Positions 1 through 8,602 of a DNA stretch of 64,000 nt are shown one piece after another (the stretch's first letter is position 1; each line of letters begins with the position of its first letter). Below the pieces are notes generated by a model that saw only the letters and a list, made by a program, of their open reading frames with translations, was not told the origin of the DNA and ran no database searches. The DNA is taken from assembly GCA_036307185.1 (NCBI GenBank), contig JAXJYC010000061.1, positions 1-64,000 on the forward strand, in the 5' to 3' direction. Position numbers and translations under genes: made by a program. The stretch is from SVEL01 sp017381055 (GTDB lineage: Bacteria; Bacillota; Clostridia; Lachnospirales; Lachnospiraceae).

Positions 1-814
1 TCTTTATCTTAGGAAATGCTTCATATATTCTAGCTATTTCCGTCTCATTTTCTGCCAACGGTGTACCTACAATACACAATGTATTTAATTTCGATATCTC
101 TATAATATTGTTAGCATTCTCTATACCAGTATCATCTAGACACAAATATGTCAATTTATCCAATCCACTTATGCCTTTTAAATCTTCACTAGTAATATTG
201 CATCCTTCCAAGCTTAACATCTTAATTTTCTCACATGCAAATACTTGCGAATAATCATTTACACTTTGACCATCTAACCACAATTCTTCTATATTTTTAC
301 CGTACTCCAAAAATGATAGTGAATTTAACTGATATTTCTGTTCTATATCACATACATATAATATTTTTATATTGCCGCATTCCTTCAAGACTTCACCTAA
401 TTCGTCCACTATTTTATCAGTTTTCACCTCTGCTGAAGATGCTAACACATCTTTACCTTCTCCATAACATCCTTTCTTATTATCATAATAGTCCGCTTCA
501 TCCTTATAATAGCTGCATCTAACTAAATTAGGAATTCCAATATACAACTCTTCTAAATTAATACAACTTGTAATATCTCCGAGTGTTGTATAATAGCCCA
601 TATATCCTATATTTAATTTCTTTATTTCCTTTACATCTTCCTTTTTCAAAGAATCATCTTCATCTATAATTCCTTCTCTAGAAGCATGAAGTGTTATAAC
701 ACGTTTCATCTCCTTATCTTCAAATGGCGCTCTTAAAGATAATGTATATACTATAACTCCTACAACAATCGCTACAATTATACCAATAGCACTTAATACA
801 ATTTTTTTATTCAT
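1..814 (-). CDS. Membrane-anchored leucine-rich-repeat protein (3' end outside window)
   Basis: The frame is open from ATG at 814 to the window edge, giving 271 visible residues. Residues 3-27 form one hydrophobic segment without a lipobox, so the protein is probably membrane anchored with the rest outside. The body carries irregular LRR-type units (for example LEELYIGIPNL, IKMLSLEGCNI, LTYLCLDDTGI) and ends at the edge with the unit LCIVGTPLAENETEIARI. The same unit closes the neighbouring LRR gene at 854-1648, so the two are tandem paralogs 39 bp apart. The ligand is not known. The position downstream of an LXG-like protein suggests an immunity or surface-recognition role, which is inference. 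Confidence 0.75.
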   Translation of the reverse strand, partial: MNKKIVLSAIGIIVAIVVGVIVYTLSLRAPFEDKEMKRVITLHASREGIIDEDDSLKKEDVKEIKKLNIGYMGYYTTLGDITSCINLEELYIGIPNLVRCSYYKDEADYYDNKKGCYGEGKDVLASSAEVKTDKIVDELGEVLKECGNIKILYVCDIEQKYQLNSLSFLEYGKNIEELWLDGQSVNDYSQVFACEKIKMLSLEGCNITSEDLKGISGLDKLTYLCLDDTGIENANNIIEISKLNTLCIVGTPLAENETEIARIYEAFPKIK

Positions 815-853
815 AACTTATCCTTTCTATAAAAACTTACTATAACTCTATCG

Positions 854-1648
854 CTAATAACTCCTAAAATCGATTTCAAGATTAGGTAACGCTTCACGTA
901 TAATATCCAACTCTTTTTCATTTTCAGCTAAAGGTGTACCATATATACGTAGTTCTTTCAAATTTTCTAAGTATATGATTTCTCCCGCCTCAGCTATATT
1001 TGTATCTTTTATATCCAGAATTTCTAATTTCTTTAAATTACTTATTCCATCCAGCTGATCAATATCACTAGCACTCACATCTAGAATTTGAAGATTTATA
1101 CAATTGTATATATAAGTATAATCGACTTCTTTCTGTCCCCATAGCCATAACGATATTAATTTTTCACCATGCTCCAAAAATTCTAAATTCTTTAATTCAC
1201 ATGTGCCTTCATCATTATTAATATATAGTTCTCTCAATTCACTACAATTCTGCAATATATCGGCTAATTCATCTTCTATTTGCAAAATTCTTTGATTCTC
1301 CTCTGGTTTAGGTTTTTCATACCACTTTTTGTAATAAGGTACCATAATAAATTCTGGTATGCCTATATATATGCGTTGCACATTTTTACAACGCTTTATA
1401 TCCAATAATGTAGAATAATAACCTGTATACCCTATATTTATGCTTTTAATCTTTTCCAAACTCTCCTCGTCAAACTCTACCGATTTTTCAATAATCTCAT
1501 CTTGAATTACAGTATTAATCAGAGTGTTTTTCATTTCTTCATCATTAAACATTATGTTTACACTTTTATCTTTTTCTTTCGAAAAAAAAACGCAAAAAAA
1601 TATTATTACAAAAATAATGCCACATAAAAAATATATCTTTTTTTTCAT
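854..1648 (-). CDS. Membrane-anchored leucine-rich-repeat protein
   Basis: 264 aa. An N-terminal hydrophobic anchor (about residues 4-22) is followed by a charged region and LRR-like units (LRELYINNDEG, LISLWLWGQKE, LQILDVSASDI, LEILDIKDTNI, LKELRIYGTPL). It is closely parallel in order and motif to the gene at 1-814, including the phrases INIGYTGYYSTL and IGIPEF, so the pair arose by tandem duplication. It starts 12 bp after the stop of the 607-aa gene, so all three are probably one transcript behind the riboswitch near 3.8 kb. Function is unknown; an extracellular binding protein or a membrane-bound immunity protein would both fit. Confidence 0.8.
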   Translation of the reverse strand: MKKKIYFLCGIIFVIIFFCVFFSKEKDKSVNIMFNDEEMKNTLINTVIQDEIIEKSVEFDEESLEKIKSINIGYTGYYSTLLDIKRCKNVQRIYIGIPEFIMVPYYKKWYEKPKPEENQRILQIEDELADILQNCSELRELYINNDEGTCELKNLEFLEHGEKLISLWLWGQKEVDYTYIYNCINLQILDVSASDIDQLDGISNLKKLEILDIKDTNIAEAGEIIYLENLKELRIYGTPLAENEKELDIIREALPNLEIDFRSY

Positions 1649-1660
1649 TTCAATCCTCTA

Positions 1661-3484
1661 TCAATCTCTATTTTTCAATATATCACTTGCCAAACCACAT
1701 GTACTTGGATTTTCCAGCAAATTATCAACTTCCTCCTTAACAATATGAGGTTCGCAAAATACTCTCTCTCTATTAACCTCCAACCCACATTTTAAGTTGA
1801 AATCTGAAATTTTCTCATCGGTAAATTCACCTACATATGGATATATAACAGTTTCTGTACTCTCAATAGTGTTATATGTAACAAAATTAGCATCACAATC
1901 AAAATATGCATATCCTTGTACAGAATCTATTACCTCTATACCATCTTCGATATATTCAACTTGCCTTTCTGCCTCTTTTACATTATCATATATGTCCACA
2001 CCAAGTTCTGCTGTTGCAAATATATACGGCATAACCAAGCTCAATTTACCACCTAGAATTTTTCCTGTTTCATTTGCCATTGTTTGAACAAATTTATCCT
2101 CAATTTGTTCAAACACAAATTCAACAACATCACTTTGAGCTGAATAACTACCAAATTGATCACCCAAATCGTACACAACCTTCTTTGATACATTACTCAC
2201 TATCTCACTGCTTGTATCCGTTCCTTCTATCGTTATTGCTGACCATCTTTCATCATAATTCCCCATTGATGTTGGTTTGCTCGACTGACAAATCGAAACT
2301 TCTAATGATTCAACTCCTCCATTTTCATTATATATAGTCTCAATATTAAATCCAGGTGATTTATCATCATATTTTCCTCTATAACAATTAACAGTTGCCA
2401 ATGCATTTAGCAAAGTTGCTCTTTGAAGAATGATTTTTCGCTCTATCAGTAGCTCATGCACTAAATCCATTTCCGAATTTTCTCTTGCCTTTTGTTGATG
2501 CACTAAAATTTCATCCGCAAACGCTTGTGCATATAATGATATATTTTTTAATTTATCTTGATCCATTTCCCATAAACAGTGCTCTCTATTATAGATAGAT
2601 GTTCCATTATCAAATATGCATATATATTCACGCTCAACTTTTTTAGCATCACCAAACATGCATAAAACAATTTCAGTCATTTCATTATCATTAGCAAGCA
2701 TAAAAGCTTTTGTTATAGCCTCATATTCACGTGGCATTATATTCGTGGCATCTTTTCTAAGAGTCTTCTTAATCTCATACATATTAAGCTTTACACTACC
2801 ATCTGAATTTATTGTACACATTCGTTTATAATAACTTTCAAGTATGCGTGTTCGCCACTTTGCCGTTATATCGATATGATATTTCCCATCAACAAAATTA
2901 GCCTTCATGTCTTCCAAAGCATATTTGGCCGAACTTCTTGTTATACCGCCTTTCATAAATAAGCTATCCGAATCCTCAACTATTAAATCATACATATTTT
3001 CTTTTGATAAATACTCATTATATATATCATTTTCATCCTCAATAAGTGCTGCATAATACTGTGCTTTAATCAAATAATGCAATGAAACAATACTAGCACA
3101 TCCCAATATATTATACTTTTCCGCCTGTCTTTCAAAATTAGTCATCGTGTTACAATATATATTAGTCAACCTTTTTGCCCTTTCTTTCCCCTCTGTAATA
3201 ACAGCACCGTCCAAAATGCTATCTCCAACAATACTATTAAGAGTTTTAAAATCTGCAATATCAGAATCGTTTGCAGAACGCAGTCCTCGTATTATCTCTA
3301 CATAATCACTTATCTGCTGCTTTAAATTAATAAAAGCATTACTTTTTATCTCATCTTCTTCTATAAATGAAGCCAGACTATTTTCCGCCGCTATAAGTAT
3401 TTCATTATCTTTTTCCAGATTGTATATAATACCTAAATTTTGCTCAACTAATGTTTTTCCATTTAAATACGAATTTTCTGTCAT
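1661..3484 (-). CDS. Large helical protein with LXG-like N-terminus, possible T7SS effector
   Basis: 607 aa, no signal peptide. The first 110 residues are helical. They contain a pattern I associate with LXG/WXG-type type VII secretion substrates: a run of N- and Q-spaced leucines, ENSLASFIEEDEIKSNAF, then LKQQISDYVEIIRGLR and ANDSDIADF. The middle and C-terminal parts match no toxin fold I recognise. A hydrophobic stretch lies around residue 480 (LSLVMPYIFATAELG). It sits between a decayed LRR tail upstream and two LRR paralogs downstream, like a polymorphic toxin with immunity genes. It could equally be an uncharacterised cytoplasmic protein. The LXG assignment is tentative. Confidence 0.5.
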   Translation of the reverse strand: MTENSYLNGKTLVEQNLGIIYNLEKDNEILIAAENSLASFIEEDEIKSNAFINLKQQISDYVEIIRGLRSANDSDIADFKTLNSIVGDSILDGAVITEGKERAKRLTNIYCNTMTNFERQAEKYNILGCASIVSLHYLIKAQYYAALIEDENDIYNEYLSKENMYDLIVEDSDSLFMKGGITRSSAKYALEDMKANFVDGKYHIDITAKWRTRILESYYKRMCTINSDGSVKLNMYEIKKTLRKDATNIMPREYEAITKAFMLANDNEMTEIVLCMFGDAKKVEREYICIFDNGTSIYNREHCLWEMDQDKLKNISLYAQAFADEILVHQQKARENSEMDLVHELLIERKIILQRATLLNALATVNCYRGKYDDKSPGFNIETIYNENGGVESLEVSICQSSKPTSMGNYDERWSAITIEGTDTSSEIVSNVSKKVVYDLGDQFGSYSAQSDVVEFVFEQIEDKFVQTMANETGKILGGKLSLVMPYIFATAELGVDIYDNVKEAERQVEYIEDGIEVIDSVQGYAYFDCDANFVTYNTIESTETVIYPYVGEFTDEKISDFNLKCGLEVNRERVFCEPHIVKEEVDNLLENPSTCGLASDILKNRD

Positions 3485-3544
3485 CTATCATTTACCTCCC
3501 ACATTGATATGTACTATTCTTTATCTTATTTTCTTCACTATTTC

Positions 3545-3681
3545 TAATCTCCATTAACGCTGATCTCAATATCCTTAAAAGCAGTATATATTTTAGCCAT
3601 TTCTCCCTCATCCTCAGCGAATGGTGTATTATCAATTCTTAACATTTCTAAACTACCTATTATCAATCTTCTATTTTTCAT
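3545..3681 (-). pseudogene. C-terminal remnant of a third LRR paralog
   Basis: A 45-codon frame (ATG at 3681, TAG at 3545) encodes a tail with LEMLRIDNTPFAEDEGEM and AKIYTAFKDIEI. This is the terminal unit shared by the LRR genes at 1-814 and 854-1648 (TPLAENE, then IxEAFPxxEI). The anchor and earlier repeats are missing, so this is what remains after deletion of a third copy. It lies directly behind the riboswitch terminator and ahead of the 607-aa gene. Confidence 0.7.
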
Positions 3682-3721
3682 TAATAACTCCTTCTTCTTT
3701 TACCTTAATATAATTTAGCGC

Positions 3722-3756
3722 AAAAAAGGCCGCAAAAAAGAATCCTCTTTTGCGAC
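3722..3756 (-). terminator. Riboswitch-linked intrinsic terminator
   Basis: On the minus strand, GTCGCAAAAGA pairs with TTTTTTGCGGC, followed by CTTTTTTG. The 5' arm overlaps the 3' end of the c-di-GMP aptamer (GGTCGC), so aptamer folding and terminator folding can compete. This is the usual arrangement of a transcriptional switch. Confidence 0.75.
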
Positions 3757-3838
3757 CGAACTACCGTGTATTTACTTACGGCTTCTAGCTTTGCGTCCTT
3801 ATGTTTCCATAAGTTTGCCCTTATTAACTCTCCCTTTT
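3750..3838 (-). promoter_or_regulatory. Cyclic di-GMP-I (GEMM-I) riboswitch aptamer
   Basis: Minus strand, 5' to 3': AGGGCAAAC, a CTTATG-GAAA-CATAAG hairpin with the conserved GNRA tetraloop, GGACGCAAAGC, then GCCG and its partner CGGTAG. These are the conserved blocks and order of the GEMM-I class that binds c-di-GMP. A terminator follows at once (3722-3756). The genes behind it are the LRR remnant, the LXG-like protein and the LRR paralogs. A diguanylate cyclase gene lies 12 kb away (16093-17385), so the ligand can be made by this cell. Confidence 0.85.
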
Positions 3839-4047
3839 CCATACCTCAGAATTATACCACAAATCCCTACATTTTCAACTATTTTCATCACTGTGCCATA
3901 GCATTATGTTATTGCAAAACATATTTACCACAAATTTAACATTTTCTTTACAATTTAGACACAAATGAAAGTTATATTTCTCTTAAATTTGAATATAAAT
4001 ATAAAGATTAAATTTTTAAAAGCACAAATTTGAAGGGAGAAATACAA

Positions 4048-4689
4048 ATGGTAGACAAGGTTATTGAAAACAACAGGGTAGCAATCATAGGCGAAATCGT
4101 ATCAGATTTCAGATTTAGTCATCAGGTTTATGGGGAGGGCTTTTACGTAGTAGATGTAGCTGTAAATCGATTAAGTGATTTATCAGATATTATTCCTATG
4201 ATGGTATCAGAACGACTTGTAGACGTATCTGCAAGTTATATTGGACAATTAGTTGAGGCTAGCGGACAGTTTCGCTCCTACAATCGACACGATGAAGGAA
4301 AGAACAAACTTATGCTCTCTATTTTCGTTCGTGAATGGCAGTTTGTTGATGAAAATCCTGAGGCCGGCAAAACAAATCAGATTTTCTTAGACGGATTTAT
4401 CTGCAAGGCTCCAATTTACAGAAAGACTCCTCTTGGCAGAGAAATCGCTGACTTGCTTGTAGCTGTCAATCGTCCTTATGGCAAATCTGACTATATCCCA
4501 TGTATCGCTTGGGGTCGCAATGCCCGCTTCGCTTCCTCTTTTGAGGTTGGCTCTAGAATCCAAATTTGGGGTCGTGTCCAGAGCCGTGAATATGTAAAAA
4601 AGCTTAGTGACGATGATATTCAACATCACATAGCTTACGAAGTATCTGTAAGCAAACTTGAATTGGTTGATTCTGAAGAAGAATTATAG
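4048..4689 (+). CDS. Single-stranded DNA-binding protein-like, two OB folds
   Basis: 213 aa from ATG 4048; an in-frame TTG at 4030 is less likely because a GGGAG ribosome site lies between them. The protein has two OB-like halves (about 5-100 and 110-208). The second keeps the bacterial SSB pattern: GREIADLLVAVNRPYG, then DYIPCIAWG, then GSRIQIWGRVQSREY. The first half is more diverged. The acidic tail (DSEEEL) is short and lacks the DDDIPF-like tip of housekeeping SSB, so this is probably an auxiliary SSB-like protein. It stands alone, with a strong terminator behind it. Confidence 0.8.
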   Translation: MVDKVIENNRVAIIGEIVSDFRFSHQVYGEGFYVVDVAVNRLSDLSDIIPMMVSERLVDVSASYIGQLVEASGQFRSYNRHDEGKNKLMLSIFVREWQFVDENPEAGKTNQIFLDGFICKAPIYRKTPLGREIADLLVAVNRPYGKSDYIPCIAWGRNARFASSFEVGSRIQIWGRVQSREYVKKLSDDDIQHHIAYEVSVSKLELVDSEEEL

Positions 4690-4708
4690 ACAATCGTAAA
4701 TTAATTAA

Positions 4709-4760
4709 CCCCCACTGTTTTAAATGTCTTCCTTTCATTTAAAACAGTGGGGGCTTTTTT
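4709..4760 (+). terminator. Strong intrinsic terminator
   Basis: A long perfect stem (CCCCCACTGTTTTAAATG with its complement ending GTGGGGG, loop TCTTCCTTT) is followed by CTTTTTT. It ends the SSB-like transcript and may also block reading from the opposite side. Confidence 0.9.
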
Positions 4761-4812
4761 ATTTATGTACTTATTATTTTGAAATTCAACTTATGTATTT
4801 CTAACATATTTC

Positions 4813-5574
4813 CTACAAGCTTACCTTCTTATCTAAAAGCGCACCTGTTGCAAAAAATCCTGACACTATACATACTAGATAAAATAACATTACAGGTAAT
4901 GTTGCTACAAACGCTTCCACTAAAGATGTAGGTTCCATAGTTTCTGGTATGTTAACTGCTATATATGATGCTATACCGTATAATACTGCGAAAATTATAG
5001 CACTGAAAAATCCCTTAAACTTCTTATCCTGAAATACTGTAGAACTGAGTGTTATAGCCAAATAAGCTAATACAACAATTAAATAGAATGATATCATTAT
5101 CTCTACTGCTATCATAACTATGTTCAATAAAAGCTCTGCAATACTATAATCAAAACTTCTCATAACCATATCAATCATATCAAAGAAATTATCGATTTCA
5201 TTGTATCTTACACCTATAATTGTAACATTTAATGGTAGTACTATAAATAATATTGCTGCAAATAATATACCTGTAAGCAAAGATGATAATAACTTAGAAC
5301 CAACAATCTTGTATGTAGATACTGGCGCCATAAATGTCATATAACTACTCTTTGATCTAAGCTCTCTTGAGTACGAAGATATGCTCAATATAAGCACTAT
5401 AAAATAAGAAAATATCAATGGTAACATCTGAACACCAAATGCTAATGCTATATAATCTTCCTTACCTATAGCTACGCTAACCAAAAACAATAACTCCAAA
5501 ATACCAATCACTATTAATAAAATAATTGGTGCTGTCAAATTCTTCCTAAATTCATATTTTGTAAGTTTTAACAT
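4813..5574 (-). CDS. ABC-2 type transporter permease
   Basis: 253 aa with six predicted membrane segments, typical of the permease partner of YtrA-controlled ABC systems (ABC-2 family). N-terminal KLTKYEFRKNL precedes the first segment, a common start in this group. It lies 11 bp behind the ATPase gene and is the last gene of a GntR-ATPase-permease operon. Such systems are usually linked to cell-envelope stress or peptide antibiotics. The substrate is not readable from the sequence. Confidence 0.85.
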   Translation of the reverse strand: MLKLTKYEFRKNLTAPIILLIVIGILELLFLVSVAIGKEDYIALAFGVQMLPLIFSYFIVLILSISSYSRELRSKSSYMTFMAPVSTYKIVGSKLLSSLLTGILFAAILFIVLPLNVTIIGVRYNEIDNFFDMIDMVMRSFDYSIAELLLNIVMIAVEIMISFYLIVVLAYLAITLSSTVFQDKKFKGFFSAIIFAVLYGIASYIAVNIPETMEPTSLVEAFVATLPVMLFYLVCIVSGFFATGALLDKKVSL

Positions 5575-5585
5575 CTCTCCACCTC

Positions 5586-6278
5586 CTAGTCATACTTGTA
5601 GATTTCTTTATACATATCTACAATGCTCATTCCATTTCTTGTACGAAGTTCTTCTGCATCCCCTTGCATAACCACTTCGCCTTGTCTTACGAATATAGCA
5701 TAATCTATAATCTTTTCTAACTCATCAACCAAGTGACTTGACATAATTATCGCATTATTTGGTGAAGCATTTTTTAATACTGTTTCAATAACCTTTTCTC
5801 TTGCTATTATATCTATTCCGTTAAGCGGCTCATCAAGCATTATTATGCTGCTATTTCTTGAAAGTGTAAGGGCAAGCTTAGCCTTAGCTGTCATACCAGA
5901 TGACATCTTACTAACCTTCATATCTGGATCAAGATTCATTTCATTTAATAAATAATAGTATTTATTTTCATCAAAATCCTCATAGAAATCCTTATAAAAT
6001 TTTCCTGCGTCCTTACATGTCATATAGCTGTAATAAAAGCTTTCTGTTGGCATATACGCTATGTACTTCTTACTTTCTTCCCCTATAGGCATTCCATTAA
6101 ATGTAATAGTTCCGTTTGTAGGCTTTACAAGTCCTGCAACCATCTTCATAAAGGTTGTCTTTCCACTACCATTTGATCCTAACAGAGCATATATCTTTCC
6201 TGGCACAATATTAGTTGTGATATTCGCTACTGCTGTTTTTTTGCCATACTTTTTCATAACATTCTGACATTGTAACAT
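5586..6278 (-). CDS. ABC transporter ATP-binding protein
   Basis: 230 aa, complete nucleotide-binding domain: Walker A GSNGSGKT (about 34-41), a signature written KMSSGMTAKAKLAL, Walker B IIMLDEP, and the switch histidine in SSHLVDE. The SSGM signature is typical of the YtrB/BcrA-like branch. It is placed between the GntR regulator (18 bp upstream) and the permease, and powers that permease. Confidence 0.9.
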   Translation of the reverse strand: MLQCQNVMKKYGKKTAVANITTNIVPGKIYALLGSNGSGKTTFMKMVAGLVKPTNGTITFNGMPIGEESKKYIAYMPTESFYYSYMTCKDAGKFYKDFYEDFDENKYYYLLNEMNLDPDMKVSKMSSGMTAKAKLALTLSRNSSIIMLDEPLNGIDIIAREKVIETVLKNASPNNAIIMSSHLVDELEKIIDYAIFVRQGEVVMQGDAEELRTRNGMSIVDMYKEIYKYD

Positions 6279-6296
6279 TATTAATCCTCCTCTTTC

Positions 6297-6653
6297 CTAA
6301 GAAACATTAAACTCCTCAACACATTTTAATATCTCTTCTTTGCTAAAGCCTATATGGCTCATACCTTCTACAAAAGAGCTAACATACTCCCTTGCCATTT
6401 CGTTTCTTATGGAATTATACTTTTCTACATCCTCTGTAACAAAAGTTCCCAGTCCCCTTTTTGTAAATACTAAACCCATACTTTCCATCTCATTGTACAC
6501 CCTGACAGCTGTGTTTGGATTCACTTGATACTGCAACGCCAATTCTCTTGTAGATGGCATTTTCTCACCAAGCTTAACTTCCCCTAGTACAATTCTTTTC
6601 TTAACATCATCTATAACTTGTAGATATATTGGACTGTTATTCTTGAATTCCAA
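6297..6653 (-). CDS. GntR family regulator, YtrA type
   Basis: 118 aa: an N-terminal winged helix (SPIYLQVIDDVKKRIVLGE, then MPSTRELALQYQVNPNTAVR) and a short helical C-terminus with no large effector domain, as in the YtrA subfamily. It is first in an operon with the ABC ATPase and permease, so it should repress its own operon. A near-consensus promoter with an inverted repeat lies about 75 bp upstream (6715-6758). Confidence 0.9.
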   Translation of the reverse strand: MEFKNNSPIYLQVIDDVKKRIVLGEVKLGEKMPSTRELALQYQVNPNTAVRVYNEMESMGLVFTKRGLGTFVTEDVEKYNSIRNEMAREYVSSFVEGMSHIGFSKEEILKCVEEFNVS

Positions 6654-6714
6654 AAGCTTACCTCCTCTTATAGTATTCGGTTAGCTGTTAATCGAGAACA
6701 GCAAAACACCTTGT

Positions 6715-6758
6715 TAGTGCTCTAGATAGATAGTACACTAGTATTTTATTCTTGTCAA
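6715..6758 (-). promoter_or_regulatory. Promoter and probable YtrA operator
   Basis: Minus strand: -35 TTGACA (6758-6753), 17-bp spacer, -10 TACTAT (6735-6730). An inverted repeat TAGTG/CACTA (6715-6719 and 6736-6740) brackets the -10 and is a good candidate site for the GntR protein encoded just downstream. Confidence 0.75.
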
Positions 6759-6829
6759 GCTTTTTTTTATTTTTTTAAGCATTTAATCCTAGATACTTTT
6801 CACTATAAACTTTCCTATATGAAAACAAA

Positions 6830-6865
6830 AGCAAAGTTTGCAGCCTGACACTACAACACTTTGCT
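6830..6865 (-). terminator. Terminator of the Mrp-lipoprotein transcript
   Basis: AGCAAAGT pairs with ACTTTGCT, followed on the minus strand by TTTGTTTTC. It lies 34 bp past the stop of the lipoprotein gene. Confidence 0.65.
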
Positions 6866-6899
6866 CTTATTTTAAAATAAATATCTTATTTATATTATC

Positions 6900-7376
6900 T
6901 TATTCTTTCTCTTCAAATCTATACTTTATACTTCCAAACATTCCTTTTTCTTCGTATACATAATAGAGTTTATTATCTGACATTTCGTATTTATTAGTTT
7001 CAGATTTCTTACCATCTTTATAGTAACAATATAGATCTAAACCAGATGCATCATCGATATATTCTACATCTACTTCTGTAACTTCCTCATAAATTACTAT
7101 AGTGTATGCGTAATCCTTTTCCGAATCGCCATTTTCATTATAGAATATAGCTATCAATTCCGAATCATCGTTTTCATAAATAGAATAGGTATTCTCAGTT
7201 CTAAACAATACAGTATTAACCTCTGTAGCTTCATCGACTAATTTCAAATTTTTATCTATTATCCCTTCTTTTTTCATAGCTTCAAAAACACCTTTGTCTT
7301 CTCCACCATAGCTTGCGCATCCATATATGCCCACAATCATAATTACAACTAATAAACACGAAATCACTTTCTTCAT
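6900..7376 (-). CDS. Small predicted lipoprotein, unknown function
   Basis: 158 aa. It has a lipoprotein signal peptide: KK, a hydrophobic core (ISCLLVVIMIVG) and a lipobox ending at Cys20 (GIYGC). The mature part is acidic, rich in Tyr, Glu and Asp, with beta-like segments (YTIVIYEEVTEVDVEYI). It starts 16 bp after the Mrp/ApbC gene and probably shares its transcript. No family recognised. Confidence 0.75.
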   Translation of the reverse strand: MKKVISCLLVVIMIVGIYGCASYGGEDKGVFEAMKKEGIIDKNLKLVDEATEVNTVLFRTENTYSIYENDDSELIAIFYNENGDSEKDYAYTIVIYEEVTEVDVEYIDDASGLDLYCYYKDGKKSETNKYEMSDNKLYYVYEEKGMFGSIKYRFEEKE

Positions 7377-7392
7377 TGCCTTTTTTCTCCTT

Positions 7393-8217
7393 TTATCCCA
7401 CTTCCTCTATCTTACTTACAATATCATCTACAAAAGAAGCATCCACTTCCTCTATTTTTCCATCATCACAAAGACTTGCAATAGTAGGATCAATAGGTAT
7501 CTTTGCAAATGTCTTTATCTCAAATTCCTCTGCAACCTTTTCTACCTTGCTATCACCGAATACTGCTATCTCTTTTCCACAATCCGGACACTTAAGATAA
7601 CTCATATTTTCCACTAAACCTAGGATAGGTACATTCATTATCTTCGCCATATTTACTGCCTTAGCAACAATCATTGATACTAATTCCTGTGGTGATGTAA
7701 CAATCACTATTCCTGCAAGCGGAAGCGACTGAAATACAGTAAGTGGCACATCGCCTGTTCCTGGTGGCATATCTACAAACATATAATCCACATCGCCCCA
7801 TACTACATCTGTCCAAAACTGTGTAACTGTACCTGCGATAACCGGACCTCTCCATATAACTGGATCTGTATCATCTGCCACAAGAAGGTTAAGAGACATA
7901 ATCTTAACTCCACCTTCAGACTCTAATGGTAAAAATTCTTCCTGACCATAAGCCTTCCCCTTTATACCAAAAGCCTTTGGAATAGATGGTCCTGTAATAT
8001 CTGCATCTAATATAGCTACCTTCTTATCTCTCTTGCTCATATTACTAGCAAGAAGTGAGGTCACTAACGACTTACCAACGCCACCTTTACCACTTACAAT
8101 ACCAATAACCTTTTTAACATTACTCTTATCGTTAGTTTCCTTAAGAAACTGATTCTTCTCTTTTCTCTCACCGCAATCCTTGTTGCATGAAGAGCACTGA
8201 CTACTACACTCTGACAT
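7393..8217 (-). CDS. mrp: Mrp/ApbC (Nbp35 family) iron-sulfur carrier ATPase
   Basis: 274 aa. The deviant Walker A GKGGVGKS (about residues 43-50) and the switch block DADITGPSIP are diagnostic of the Mrp/NBP35 family, which carries and transfers Fe-S clusters in the cytosol. The N-terminus is cysteine rich (CSSQCSSCNKDC), resembling the extra cluster site of Nbp35. A CxxC pair (KCPDCGK, about 207-212) gives the bridging cluster site. PPGTGDVPLT follows Walker B. The gene lies between a lipoprotein gene and a palindromic element. Confidence 0.92.
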   Translation of the reverse strand: MSECSSQCSSCNKDCGERKEKNQFLKETNDKSNVKKVIGIVSGKGGVGKSLVTSLLASNMSKRDKKVAILDADITGPSIPKAFGIKGKAYGQEEFLPLESEGGVKIMSLNLLVADDTDPVIWRGPVIAGTVTQFWTDVVWGDVDYMFVDMPPGTGDVPLTVFQSLPLAGIVIVTSPQELVSMIVAKAVNMAKIMNVPILGLVENMSYLKCPDCGKEIAVFGDSKVEKVAEEFEIKTFAKIPIDPTIASLCDDGKIEEVDASFVDDIVSKIEEVG

Positions 8218-8246
8218 AATATATTCCTCTTTTCTTTTATTTTTAT

Positions 8247-8528
8247 GGTGTCAAAACTTAAGAGTTTAGAACAATCTTTCTTAGAATTATACTATAGCTT
8301 TTTACGGTAGCGAAGAATGTTTAGATTTTCTTAATACTTTGTAAGTAAATAGTGATTTCACAACACGACGTTGTGAAAAGGCGAGCAGCACCACGGATGG
8401 TGCGCGTGAGCCGGTCACGTCATAAATAAAAGAACTATATCAAAGTATTTAGAAAATCAAATATTCGTAGCATGTAAAAACTGTAGTATAATTTAAGAAA
8501 GATGATAAAACTCTTAAGTTTTGACACC
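8247..8528. repeat. 282-bp palindromic MITE-like element
   Basis: Two arms of about 95 bp are inverted copies of each other at roughly 80% identity. The outer 21 bases (GGTGTCAAAACTTAAGAGTTT) are perfect at both ends. The core (about 8350-8430) is richer in G+C and holds three small hairpins: CACAAC/GTTGTG, GCACCA/TGGTGC and GTGA/TCAC. No coding frame and no clear target-site duplication were seen. It looks like a non-autonomous transposable element or a large structured intergenic repeat. Confidence 0.75.
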
Positions 8529-8542
8529 CATTCTACGAATAC

Positions 8543-8570
8543 AAAAAGCGGAGTATTCACTCCGCTTTTT
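8543..8570 (-). terminator. Intrinsic terminator after symporter gene
   Basis: AAAAAGCGGAG pairs with CTCCGCTTTTT around a 6-base loop. The stem reads as a terminator on both strands and lies 33 bp past the symporter stop codon. Confidence 0.85.
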
Positions 8571-8602
8571 AATATATCATATTTATATGTATATATCCAA
8601 CC

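Noticed and set aside
8350..8430. CRISPR-like array in the palindromic element
   Set aside because: The three hairpins differ in sequence and spacing; there is no repeated unit.
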